A stretch of 64,000 bases of DNA from the NCBI GenBank assembly GCA_963702165.1, contig OY969722.1, positions 2,418,001-2,482,000 on the forward strand, given 5' to 3'. Under the pieces are notes generated by a model that was not told where the DNA came from, searched no databases, and saw only the letters and a program-made list of their open reading frames with translations. Source of the DNA: Terrimesophilobacter sp963702165. GTDB lineage: Bacteria > Actinomycetota > Actinomycetes > Actinomycetales > Microbacteriaceae. Each line of letters begins with the position of its first letter. The first letter of the stretch is position 1. Of the stretch, positions 44,254 through 52,285 are shown one piece after another. The position numbers and the translations under genes were made by a program.

Positions 44254-44315
44254 CCGAGTTGCCCACTCTCGCCCCCGTTCCGGTCGGAAACTGGGGGCAA
44301 AAGTGGGCAACTCGG
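44254..44315. repeat. Nested palindrome after the DEAD-box helicase gene
   Basis: Perfect 14-base outer arms CCGAGTTGCCCACT and AGTGGGCAACTCGG, an inner GCCCCC/GGGGGC stem and a GTTCC/GGAAAC hairpin at the centre. It lies in the 190-base gap between the helicase stop and the GNAT start, both on the reverse strand. Confidence 0.75.
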
Positions 44316-44405
44316 GTATCGATTGGTCAGAGATTGGCCTCCGGATGACCGGGAAGGGCGCTCTTCGACCCCTCGCGGCTCTCGATGCGGCTCGTAAGTG
44401 AGGGA

Positions 44406-45899
44406 TCAGCCCTGCGCGCGGCGACCGGTGCGGCGCTCGCCGCCGGATGCGACAGGCGTGGACGTGCTGTACGTGCGCGCCGACGAGCGGCTGCGCGGGG
44501 CGTGAGCGTTGGCGCGCTCGCCTTGAGCCGACTGCCCGGTGCGCTTGCGCTGTCCCGAGCGAGCCTGGTCCGAGCTTCGCTGGCCGCGCGACTGCTCGCC
44601 ACGCGAAACCTGCCCGGCCTGAGCGCCCTGACCACCGCGGTTCGCGCGCTTCCGGCGGGCGTTTGCGCCCTGCGACATGCCGCCGCCACCACCGCGCTGC
44701 TGCTGCACCACGCGCGGCGCGGGCTTCACGAACGCGGCGACCTCGCCGACGAGCGCGGTCACGGCGGCCGCCTCGGCGGTCACCTGCTGCGGCCGCGCGG
44801 TAATCGCGGCCTTGCGCAGCAGCGACGCGACGTCCGAGCGCTGGGCCGGCAGCACGATGGTGACAACGTCACCGTTGCTCCCGGCACGCGCGGTGCGGCC
44901 GCTGCGGTGCAGGTAGGCCTTGTGCTCTGCCGGCGGGTCGACGTGCACCACAAGTTCGACGTCGTCGACGTGCACGCCGCGCGCCGCGACATCCGTCGCC
45001 ACGAGAACCTTCGCCTCACCGGATGCGAACGCGGCCAGGTTGCGGTCACGCTGCGGCTGGGAGAGATTGCCGTGCAGGTCGACCGACGGGATCCCCGACT
45101 CGGTCAGCTGCTTGGCCAGCTTCTTGGCGTGGTGCTTGGTGCGCATGAACAGGATGCGACGTCCAGTGCCGGAGGCAAGCGTGTTGATCAGGCGCTTCTT
45201 CGCTTCGACATCGGCGACCTCGAAAACGTGGTGGGTCATCGCGTCGACGTGGCTCGTCGCTTCGTCGACCGAGTGCAGGATCTCGTCGTGCAGGTAGCGC
45301 TTGACGAGCTTGTCGACGCCGTTGTCCAAAGTGGCGGAGAACAGCATCCGCTGGCCGCCATCCGGAGTCTTGTTCAGGATGCGCGTGACCACGGGCAGGA
45401 AGCCCAGGTCGGCCATGTGGTCTGCCTCGTCGAGCACGGTGATCTCGATGGCGTCGAGGGTGAGGTGACCCTGCTGCATCAGATCCTCGAGGCGACCAGG
45501 GCAGGCGACGACGATGTCGACGCCGGCCTTGAGCGCGGCAACCTGGCGCTGCTGCGAAACGCCGCCGAAGATCGTGGTGAGCTTCAGGTCGTACGAAGCG
45601 GCGAGGGGTTCCATAGCCGCGGAGATCTGGGTGGCAAGCTCACGGGTCGGTGCAAGCACGAGGGCATGCGGCCGACCGGACTGCCGGCGTCCGCCGTTCG
45701 AGAGGCGCGCGACGAGCGGGATGGAGAACGCGAGCGTCTTGCCGCTGCCGGTCTTGCCGCGGCCGAGCACGTCGCGGCCGCGAAGGGTGTCGGGCAGGGT
45801 GTCCTGCTGGATCGGGAAGGGGCTCGTGATGCCGCTCTTTTCGAGAGCGGCGACGAGCGGTGCGGGCACGCCGAGCGCGCCGAAGCTGGTTTCAGACAT
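44406..45899 (-). CDS. DEAD-box RNA helicase
   Basis: A 497-residue helicase. Q motif (FPIQQDTLP), motif I GKTGSGKT at 48-55, PTRELA, the DEAD box (VLDEADHMADLGF), SATL, and the domain 2 motifs HRSGRTAR-type (YLHRSGRTARAG) are all present. The C-terminal ~100 residues are a basic Gly/Arg/Gln tail for RNA binding. The family acts in ribosome assembly and cold adaptation. Its leader is about 200 bases, has a hairpin and lacks a Shine-Dalgarno site. Confidence 0.94.
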   Translation of the reverse strand: MSETSFGALGVPAPLVAALEKSGITSPFPIQQDTLPDTLRGRDVLGRGKTGSGKTLAFSIPLVARLSNGGRRQSGRPHALVLAPTRELATQISAAMEPLAASYDLKLTTIFGGVSQQRQVAALKAGVDIVVACPGRLEDLMQQGHLTLDAIEITVLDEADHMADLGFLPVVTRILNKTPDGGQRMLFSATLDNGVDKLVKRYLHDEILHSVDEATSHVDAMTHHVFEVADVEAKKRLINTLASGTGRRILFMRTKHHAKKLAKQLTESGIPSVDLHGNLSQPQRDRNLAAFASGEAKVLVATDVAARGVHVDDVELVVHVDPPAEHKAYLHRSGRTARAGSNGDVVTIVLPAQRSDVASLLRKAAITARPQQVTAEAAAVTALVGEVAAFVKPAPRVVQQQRGGGGGMSQGANARRKRANRGGQGAQAGQVSRGEQSRGQRSSDQARSGQRKRTGQSAQGERANAHAPRSRSSARTYSTSTPVASGGERRTGRRAQG

Positions 45900-46107
45900 A
45901 GAGGTGTTTCAGTGCTTTCGCATTGGCGTCAGGGCGTGCGGTCGCACGCGAATAATGGGCCTGACGGAAGATGGCGAAGATGGCGGATGCCACATTCAAT
46001 TCGCCGCATGAAATCAATCGCGCCCAACAGGGCGGAGAAGCGTTCTACGACGCAGGGAGCACCATTCGGCGCTCGCAAGATGACACCAGCGTAGCAGGCG
46101 GCCCGGG
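45900..46107 (-). promoter_or_regulatory. Structured 5' leader of the DEAD-box helicase
   Basis: Within the 208-base gap a nested hairpin spans 45927-45966 (arms CGTCAGG/CCTGACG around GCGTGCG-gt-CGCACGC). The bases before the ATG read CACCTCT on the coding strand, the complement of a ribosome site rather than a ribosome site. Autoregulation or temperature control is possible; this is inference. Confidence 0.4.
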
Positions 46108-47028
46108 TCAGCCCCTGCGATAGAGCTCGGACGCGATCGACAGGTCCTCCCAGGACATGCCGGTGCTCTTGAAGATCCGCGGGCGCGACCAGTCGACCGG
46201 CACTGCCCCGGTGACCAGGTCGCGCATGCCGGTAAGGGCATCCGGGCTCAGCCGTCCCTCGGCCACCGGGATCATCACGTCGCCGGCCTCGCGCAGCGAA
46301 ACCGGCACCGATTCGACCACCACCTGCGACCGAGCGACGAGGGCGCTGTCGACTTCACGCGCGTCGGCGGCGTGCGCGCCGACCGCCAGAATGCATGCGG
46401 TGTCCGGCACCAGCGCGCCGTCGAACAGCGGCTCGGTCGCCGTGGTCGCGCACACGATCACGTCGGCGTCGCGGATCGCCTTAACGGTGCCGACTTCGGC
46501 GCTGATCCCGGATGCGCGCACCGTCTCGGCCGCGCTCGCCGCACGCTCCTGGTTGCGCGCAACGATGGTCACGTGCTCCAGCCGCCGGATGCTGCGCATC
46601 GCCTCGACGTGCCCGAGCGCCTGCGGGCCTGAGCCGAACACGACCAGCCGTGGCGCGTCATCCGGAACCAGCAGGTCGGCCGCCGCCGCAGACACCGCCG
46701 GAGTGCGCAGCGTGGTCAGCGCCGCGCCATCAAGGAGCGCGACGGGGCTGAGGGTTGCCGCATCGGTGAGCACGTAGACGCCCTGGATGAGAGGCAGCCC
46801 GCGAGCCGGATTCTCGGCCGCCACGGTGAGCACCTTCACCCCGGCGAACTGTGATGACTCGCTCGGCATGAGCAGGAACTTCCCCTGAGCCAGATCGACC
46901 GAGCCGCGCTCGAAGTCGGCATCCGGGTCGAGTCCGTTGCGCAGGTCGCGCTGGAGGGTGCGCACCGCGTCGAGGTAGTTCATGCGCTCGAAGATGTCGT
47001 CTGCCGTGAGGAAGTGGAGGGTGGTCAT
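46108..47028 (-). CDS. Ornithine cyclodeaminase-family protein
   Basis: A 306-residue NAD(P)-binding protein of the OCD/mu-crystallin family. The dinucleotide fold is LVVFGSGPQALGHVEAM, preceded by the substrate-arginine region GVKVLTVAAENPARGLPLIQGVY in outline; ALLDGAALTTLRTPAVSAAA is typical of the family. Members reduce imines or deaminate ornithine; the substrate here is unknown. It is divergent from comB with 58 bases between the starts. Confidence 0.9.
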   Translation of the reverse strand: MTTLHFLTADDIFERMNYLDAVRTLQRDLRNGLDPDADFERGSVDLAQGKFLLMPSESSQFAGVKVLTVAAENPARGLPLIQGVYVLTDAATLSPVALLDGAALTTLRTPAVSAAAADLLVPDDAPRLVVFGSGPQALGHVEAMRSIRRLEHVTIVARNQERAASAAETVRASGISAEVGTVKAIRDADVIVCATTATEPLFDGALVPDTACILAVGAHAADAREVDSALVARSQVVVESVPVSLREAGDVMIPVAEGRLSPDALTGMRDLVTGAVPVDWSRPRIFKSTGMSWEDLSIASELYRRG

Positions 47029-47074
47029 GTTGCGTGATGCTACCCGGCTGCCAGGGGCGCTCCGCCCGGTCGAT

Positions 47075-47080
47075 TAGCAT
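47075..47080 (+). promoter_or_regulatory. -10 candidate TAGCAT, leaderless type
   Basis: TAGCAT ends exactly 6 bases before the GTG start at 47087. The same hexamer occurs on the reverse strand at 47037-47042, 8 bases before the divergent gene's start. Confidence 0.45.
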
Positions 47081-47086
47081 TTGCGC

Positions 47087-47830
47087 GTGCCACTACCGCT
47101 TTCGCAGAGCCAGTACCAGGTGCGTTTCGACTGGGGGATCGAGGGCGCGCGCACGGTCGCGCCGGATGTCGATGTGATCGTCGTCGTCGACGTGCTGTCG
47201 TTCACGACCATGGTCGGGATCGCGCTCGAATACGGCATCGAGGTGCTGCCGTTCGATGGCACGGATGCTGCGCGCTACGCGAGCGAGCACGCTGCGGTCC
47301 TCGCGGGGAAGCGCGGTTCGCCGCTGAGCCTCTCGCCGTCCAGCGTCGGACCTGAACATGCCGGCACCAGAGTGGTCGTGCAGTCGCCGAACGGCTCTCG
47401 GATCAGCGCGGCGCTGCGCGGTGATGTACCGATCGTCGCCGGTTCGCTCCGCAACCGGAGCGCGGTCGCCGAGTGGGTGCTCGCCAGGCAGGCCGAGAAG
47501 GCGGATCGGTTCTCGGTGGCTGTGATCGCATCTGGTGAGGCGCGCGGCGATGGGACCTCGCGCTTCGCGGTCGAGGATCTGCTCGGCGCCGGCGCGATCA
47601 TCGACGCGCTCGCCGCGGTTGGCATCGACTACTGCTCCCCGGAGGCAGCTGCCGCCTCCGCCGCGTTCACCGGGCTGCGCAATGCGATCGGCCACCTGGT
47701 GAGCGCCTCGGCAAGCGGCAAGGAACTCGAGGAGTGGGGCTTCTCGCAGGACGTCGAGCTGGCGACCCGGGTCGACTCGTCGACCATCGTGCCGGTGCTG
47801 CGCGGTGAAGCCTTCGTCGCCGCTCGGTGA
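47087..47830 (+). CDS. 2-phosphosulfolactate phosphatase (ComB-like)
   Basis: A 247-residue protein of the ComB family. It has DVDVIVVVDVLSFTTMVGIALEYG near the N-terminus, then SPNGSRIS and AGSLRNRSAVAEW, a family pattern of Mg-dependent phosphatases. In methanogens the enzyme serves coenzyme M synthesis; actinobacterial members have an unknown substrate. GTG 47087 is chosen over TTG 47081 because of promoter spacing. Confidence 0.82.
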   Translation: MPLPLSQSQYQVRFDWGIEGARTVAPDVDVIVVVDVLSFTTMVGIALEYGIEVLPFDGTDAARYASEHAAVLAGKRGSPLSLSPSSVGPEHAGTRVVVQSPNGSRISAALRGDVPIVAGSLRNRSAVAEWVLARQAEKADRFSVAVIASGEARGDGTSRFAVEDLLGAGAIIDALAAVGIDYCSPEAAAASAAFTGLRNAIGHLVSASASGKELEEWGFSQDVELATRVDSSTIVPVLRGEAFVAAR

Positions 47831-47844
47831 TCGCGAGCGCTCGG

Positions 47845-48336
47845 TCAGCTCGCGGATGCCGCCCGGCGGCGCGTCGCGGCTGAGACGGTCCGCTTCGTCC
47901 AGTTGATCAGGTTCGAGCGGTCGAAGCGGCGCGAGCACTTGCCGCACGACATCGCCCGGGTCGGCTTCCGGTAGCGGAAGAACTCGTGACCCGCTGGGCA
48001 CGCACCGACCCACGGAGCGAGCTCATCGGCGACCTCGCCGTGATGCAGCCGTCCGCCCTCGTATCCGATCTCGCGCGCGATCTTCTTCCAGCGCGGCCCG
48101 TGTCCGGAGCCCTGCCCGGCCATCGCGTGCGCTACCTCGTGCAGCAGCACCTGATGAATCTCGTCATCCTCGTAGCGCGCGGCCAGGTAGCGCGACACCG
48201 TGATGCGCTTGCGTGTGTAGTTGCACAACCCGGCCCGAGTCTTCGCTGTGTCGAAGCCGAAACTCCACTCGGTGGGGTCGAGATGCAGCGCAATCAGGGC
48301 CTCCGCCCATCGCCGCACTCGAACCAGATCCGCCAC
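47845..48336 (-). CDS. SprT-like zinc metalloprotease domain protein
   Basis: A 163-residue protein with the SprT zinc motif HEVAH at 66-70 and a further His in GHGPRWKK, followed by a C-terminal zinc-ribbon-like segment (ACPAGHEF...MSCGKC). Eukaryotic relatives (Spartan) cleave DNA-protein crosslinks; the bacterial role is little known. The GTG start has TAGCCT exactly 6 bases upstream, so it is probably leaderless. Confidence 0.9.
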   Translation of the reverse strand: MADLVRVRRWAEALIALHLDPTEWSFGFDTAKTRAGLCNYTRKRITVSRYLAARYEDDEIHQVLLHEVAHAMAGQGSGHGPRWKKIAREIGYEGGRLHHGEVADELAPWVGACPAGHEFFRYRKPTRAMSCGKCSRRFDRSNLINWTKRTVSAATRRRAASAS

Positions 48337-48342
48337 GAATCG

Positions 48343-48348
48343 AGGCTA
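48343..48348 (-). promoter_or_regulatory. -10 candidate TAGCCT, leaderless type
   Basis: Reverse-strand TAGCCT ends exactly 6 bases before the GTG at 48336. Confidence 0.4.
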
Positions 48349-48437
48349 ACCGCTGCCGGCGACGCTCTCCGACCCGGCGCTCCCGACAGGGCAGTCTCCC
48401 GCGGCAAACCGACCTGTGAACGAGCAGACGACGCGGG

Positions 48438-48944
48438 TCAGAGCCGCGACTCGACGATCTGCGCGGCGAACAGCGAGCTCTGCACCTGGTCATCCGGTGC
48501 GCCGATCCGCTCCCGCATCGCGGCTGCGGTACGGAAATCCTGCAGCGCTCCGGCGAAGTCCCCGTGGTCGAACAGCACCTTCCCGCGGTGCTGCAGTGCG
48601 AACGCCTCCGTGGCCGCCCAGTCGTGAGTGCGCGCCTCATCGATGCACGCGGTGAGCTCGCGCCGGGCGTCGTCGAGCTTGCCCTGTTCCTGCTGCACCT
48701 GCGCTCGCCGGATGCGAGCCCGGCAGATGGACTCCCGATCGCCGGTCATGCGCGCGTTCCGCAGGGCCGCGTTGGCGGCATCCCACGCGTCGTCGATGCG
48801 CCCGACCATCCGCAGCAGGGCGACCTTCTCGTTGATGGACTCGGTGTCGCGGCGGTTCTCGAGCTCCGCGAGCCGGTCCCCGGCCGCCTGGAGGTCGACC
48901 TGTTCACGAAGTGTTGTCGGGTCGTAACCGAGAATGATGTCCAC
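48438..48944 (-). CDS. TPR-like helical repeat protein
   Basis: A 168-residue soluble protein made of helix pairs with a tetratricopeptide look: DAWDAANAALRNARMTGDRESICRARIRRAQVQQEQGKLDDARRELTACI in outline, then ALQHRGKVLFDHGDFAGALQDFRTAAAMRERI, a clear TPR unit with G8, A20 and A27-type residues. A scaffold role is likely; partners are unknown. GGGAGG precedes the ATG. Confidence 0.8.
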   Translation of the reverse strand: MDIILGYDPTTLREQVDLQAAGDRLAELENRRDTESINEKVALLRMVGRIDDAWDAANAALRNARMTGDRESICRARIRRAQVQQEQGKLDDARRELTACIDEARTHDWAATEAFALQHRGKVLFDHGDFAGALQDFRTAAAMRERIGAPDDQVQSSLFAAQIVESRL

Positions 48945-48971
48945 TGGCCCTCCCGAGGTGTCGAACCAACG

Positions 48972-50090
48972 CTAGCCCTCGCGAAGCGGCTCCAGCCGGA
49001 CCTGCATCAGCTTGTCGTCACCTTCGCGCGGGGTTCCGCGGCCGTCGGTGTTGTTGGTGAGCACCCAGAGGCTCCCATCCGGACCAGGAACCGCGTCGCG
49101 CAGCCGGCCGAACTCGCCCTCGAACCACGCGACCGCATCCACCCCGCCGGTCGCGAACGGGTAGATCGCCCACAGTCGCTCGCCGCGCAGTGCGGCCATG
49201 AACAGCGTCTGGTCGACGTAGGCGAGACCGCTCGGGCTGGCATCGGATGTCGGCCACTGGTAGACCGGGTCGATCAGGCCGGCGACCTGCCCTACGCCCT
49301 CGACGATGGGCCAGCCGTAGTTGCCGCCAGGCGTGATGCGGTTCAGCTCGTCCCAGGTGTTCTGCCCGAATTCGGATGCCCATAGCTGGCCGTCCTCGTC
49401 CCACGCGAGCCCCTGCGGGTTGCGGTGCCCGAACGAGTACACCGGCGAGCCGCTGGTCGGGTTGTCGACCGGAACCGAGCCATCCGGCTCCAGGCGGAGG
49501 ATCTTGCCGTTGAGCGTGTTCGGGTCTTGCGCGAGCGAGGGGTCGCCCGCGTCCCCGGCGGTCACGTACAGGTTGCCGTCCGGTCCGAACGCGATGCGGC
49601 CGCCGTTGTGGTTGCTGGCCTTCCGGATGCCCGTGATGATCGGTTCGGCGTCCCCAAGGGAGTACGCGCCGGGCCGCCCGTTCAGCAGCATCCGGACCAC
49701 CCTGTTGTCGGATTCCCCGGTGAAGTAGGCGTACAGCCAGATGGTGTCGCCGAGTTCGAGGGTGGTGATGCCGAGCAGACCGCCCTCACCGGCGGGCGCG
49801 ACCCCGTCGATCTTGCCGACCTCGCGGACCTGGCCGTCGGTGAACTCCTTGATGAGTGCGGTGTCGCGTTCGCTGATCAGCGCGGAGCCGCCTTTGAGTC
49901 GGGCCACCGACCACGGCGAGGTCAGGCCGGTCGCGAGCACCTCCGGTGTTCCGGCCGGTTGAACCGGGGTGGTCTGCGGCGAACTGGTCGGCGGCGTGAA
50001 CGTGCTCCCGCTCGGGGCCGGCCCCGGTGACGAGGTGCAGCCGGCGAGCAGGCCGAGCGTTGCCACGACCACCAGCATCCGCGAGCGCAT
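48972..50090 (-). CDS. PQQ-dependent sugar dehydrogenase-like lipoprotein
   Basis: A 372-residue lipoprotein: signal MRSRMLVVVATLGLLAGC with lipobox LAGC, a Ser/Pro/Thr linker (about 20-50), and a six-bladed propeller of the soluble glucose/sorbosone dehydrogenase family. Typical segments are GLTSPWSVARLKGG, GEGGLLGITT, SNHNGGRIAFGPDGNLYVTAGD in outline, FGHRNPQGLAWD, and ELNRITPGGNYGWP. The enzyme oxidises aldoses outside the membrane with PQQ; no PQQ synthesis genes are near. Confidence 0.92.
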   Translation of the reverse strand: MRSRMLVVVATLGLLAGCTSSPGPAPSGSTFTPPTSSPQTTPVQPAGTPEVLATGLTSPWSVARLKGGSALISERDTALIKEFTDGQVREVGKIDGVAPAGEGGLLGITTLELGDTIWLYAYFTGESDNRVVRMLLNGRPGAYSLGDAEPIITGIRKASNHNGGRIAFGPDGNLYVTAGDAGDPSLAQDPNTLNGKILRLEPDGSVPVDNPTSGSPVYSFGHRNPQGLAWDEDGQLWASEFGQNTWDELNRITPGGNYGWPIVEGVGQVAGLIDPVYQWPTSDASPSGLAYVDQTLFMAALRGERLWAIYPFATGGVDAVAWFEGEFGRLRDAVPGPDGSLWVLTNNTDGRGTPREGDDKLMQVRLEPLREG

Positions 50091-50128
50091 CCGACGCTCT
50101 CCTCGTCCATCCTCCTGCCACGCCAGCC

Positions 50129-50206
50129 GAAAACGCAGGAGATCAGACCCGAATCGGGCGTTCTGGCACCGATTCGAGCCGGGAGCGCCTGATCTCCTGC
50201 ATTTTC
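50129..50206. repeat. Nested palindrome upstream of the sugar dehydrogenase
   Basis: Outer arms 50129-50146 and 50189-50206 pair at 17 of 18 positions (core GCAGGAGATCAG/CTGATCTCCTGC), enclosing perfect inner arms CGAATCGG and CCGATTCG. It lies between two reverse-strand genes and could terminate the upstream one. Confidence 0.75.
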
Positions 50207-50220
50207 AGAACCCGGGTCGG

Positions 50221-51072
50221 TCAGCGCTCGCGGAAGATGCTCGAGTTCGGGGCCGGGGACGGCATCGCGGTGGCATCGGTGATGATCGGCGCGCCGGCGA
50301 TCCAATCGACAAGCTCCTTGCCGGTGATGACCTTCGCCGGATGCGGCCCGCCGGCCAGCAGGCGCGGCATCCACTCCATCGGCAACTCGGTCGCCGAGCC
50401 GGCCAGCACGACGTTCCCGAACCGCCGCCCCTTCAGGATGCTCGGCTCGGCCAGCGCCGCGACGTTGCCGACCACCTCGCGCAAGGTCGCGGTCTGCGCT
50501 CGCGCAAAAGCAAGGCCGGGGCCGTCCGCGACGTTCACCAGGATCACGCCGGTCGGGGCCAACAGCGCCGCCGCGCTCCGGTAGAACTCGACACTCGTCA
50601 CGTGCGCGGGCGTGCGCGAACCGCTGAAGACATCGACGATCAGCAGGTCGACGGCGCCGGTGAGTCCGGGTGGCAGCCGCTCCAGCACGTCGCGCGCGTC
50701 ACCGTAACGCACCCGAATCGACGCCTGACGCGACCACGGCAGGTGTTCGCGCACCAGGTCCACCAGGTCGCTCTCCAGCTCGATCACCTGCTGCCTGGAC
50801 CCCGGCCGGGTGGCCTCGATGTAGCGCGGCAGGGTCAGCGCCCCCGCACCGAGGTGCACTGCGGTGATCGGGCCATCCGGCAGCTGGTCGATCACGTGCC
50901 CCATCCGCTGCACATACTCGAAGAACAGCTGTGACGGGTCGTCGATGTTGACGTGCGACTGCGGCGTCCCGTCCACGATGAGCGTGAACGAGCCGGGCAC
51001 CCACCGGTCCGGCTCGATGACCGCGCGGTGGCCGCTGAGCTTCAACACTCGGGAGGGGAACTGCTGCATCAT
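50221..51072 (-). CDS. Spermidine synthase-like protein
   Basis: A 283-residue protein with the Rossmann-type methyltransferase fold of spermidine synthases: AVHLGAGALTLPRYI is motif I, and QVIELESDLVDLVREHL, YGDARDVLERL and DLLIVDVFSGS follow in order. The Asp-Asp/Pro catalytic pair of true aminopropyltransferases (DxxDP) is replaced by DVFSG, so polyamine synthesis is doubtful. The stand-alone family is common in Actinobacteria and of unknown function. Confidence 0.82.
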   Translation of the reverse strand: MMQQFPSRVLKLSGHRAVIEPDRWVPGSFTLIVDGTPQSHVNIDDPSQLFFEYVQRMGHVIDQLPDGPITAVHLGAGALTLPRYIEATRPGSRQQVIELESDLVDLVREHLPWSRQASIRVRYGDARDVLERLPPGLTGAVDLLIVDVFSGSRTPAHVTSVEFYRSAAALLAPTGVILVNVADGPGLAFARAQTATLREVVGNVAALAEPSILKGRRFGNVVLAGSATELPMEWMPRLLAGGPHPAKVITGKELVDWIAGAPIITDATAMPSPAPNSSIFRER

Positions 51073-51135
51073 CCGATCATTCCGCACCCGGCTGGGTTCA
51101 CCGCTCTTCACGCCGATGATCCGGATGCCGCAGCG

Positions 51136-51336
51136 TCACTCCTCGGTGCGGAATCCGGATGCCTTGTGCGTACCGTCGCAGAACGGCTTGATCGAGGAGA
51201 GGCCGCACCGGCACAGCGCGACGGTCTTCCGGTGCGCATCGATGGGCTCGCCGTCCGCGCCGAGGATTTCGAACTCGCCGCGCAGCAGGAGCGGCCCATC
51301 CGGGCAGAGCTCGATCGACCCCTGTCGCTCAGGCAC
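51136..51336 (-). CDS. CDGSH iron-sulfur domain protein
   Basis: A 66-residue protein with the complete CDGSH ligand set C42, C44, C53, H57 in CRCGLSSIKPFCDGTH. It binds a redox-active [2Fe-2S] cluster. The N-terminal beta strands (SIELCPDGPLLLRGEFEI) fit the family. The start overlaps the 3' end of the glycosyltransferase gene by 8 bases, making it the last gene of the operon 53301 to 51136. Confidence 0.93.
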   Translation of the reverse strand: MPERQGSIELCPDGPLLLRGEFEILGADGEPIDAHRKTVALCRCGLSSIKPFCDGTHKASGFRTEE

Positions 51337-52285
51337 GGTTTCGCATCCCTGCTAGACCACGTGCGCTGGCTGCCCGCTTGATCCTGGCGCCGGAATACCG
51401 CACCCCACCGGTGGCGCGCGTCGCCAGCGCGACCCACGACGTGACCGCTCGCTCGGCAACCCAGAGCGGCGCCCACAACGCCGACGTCGCCGGAAACACG
51501 GTCCGCCCCGAGCCGCGGCGACGGCCGACCTCGGCGACCGCCACCGCGGTGAGCGCGCCGACCAGCAATGGCAGTGGCCTGCCCCTGGTGGCGATGGCCG
51601 CGGGCAGCAGCGCCAACTCGACGGCGAGGCGAGCGGGCTGCGCGAGCGAGTCGTAGGCCTGGCGCACGCGCTGCTCGGCGAACTGCTCGGGGGTCGGCGG
51701 CAGCCGGCGCACGTAGAGGTCGAGCGCGATGCTCTCCCGCCCGCCGGCCGAGGTAATGGTGCGAATGAGTTCGAGGTTCTCGAACAGCACATCCCCGTCG
51801 TAGCCGCCCGTGTTCATCAGGGTGCTGCGCCGGAAGCCCAGGGTGCCGGGGTAGTCGGCACCGAAGGCGCGATTGATCAGCATCCGTCCGGTGTCCCAGC
51901 GTGCCTGCCAGGGAAGCGGATCGTAGTAGTTCTGCGGTCGCACCAGGTCGGCGCCTTCGAGCTGCTCGACCAGGGCGCGGAAGGTCACCGGCCCGTATCG
52001 CACGTCGTCGTCCGCGACTACGACGAGTTCGTGCCGCGCGTGCCGCACTCCGGTCATGACTCCGGCCACCTTCCCGTTGCCGCCGGGCCAGAATTCCGGC
52101 CGCAGGTGACGAACGTCGCTCGGCAGCACTTGTGCGTGCTCCTCGAACAACGCTGCGGGCGAGCCGTCGACGACGGTCACGTCCGCGCCGTTCTTCAGGT
52201 GGTGGAGGTAGCGCACCAGCTCCGGCAGCCGCGAATCCTCCTGCCACTTGAGCGGAAGCACATACTCGACCGGGAATCTCGGCAT
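51329..52285 (-). CDS. Family 2 glycosyltransferase
   Basis: A 318-residue protein with a GT-A fold: LPLKWQEDSRLPELVRYLHHL at the start, VTVVDGSP, and the metal-binding ELVVVADDDVRYG (DDD in place of DXD). A hydrophobic C-terminal segment (about 235-270) may attach it to the membrane. The donor and acceptor are unknown. Its ATG overlaps the stop of the upstream diiron protein (TGATG). It is the middle gene of a three-gene operon. Confidence 0.85.
   Translation of the reverse strand: MPRFPVEYVLPLKWQEDSRLPELVRYLHHLKNGADVTVVDGSPAALFEEHAQVLPSDVRHLRPEFWPGGNGKVAGVMTGVRHARHELVVVADDDVRYGPVTFRALVEQLEGADLVRPQNYYDPLPWQARWDTGRMLINRAFGADYPGTLGFRRSTLMNTGGYDGDVLFENLELIRTITSAGGRESIALDLYVRRLPPTPEQFAEQRVRQAYDSLAQPARLAVELALLPAAIATRGRPLPLLVGALTAVAVAEVGRRRGSGRTVFPATSALWAPLWVAERAVTSWVALATRATGGVRYSGARIKRAASARGLAGMRNRA

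Noticed and set aside
47081..47086. TTG as start of the ComB-like gene
   Set aside because: GTG at 47087 fits the 6-base promoter spacing seen in other genes here and gives the usual family length.
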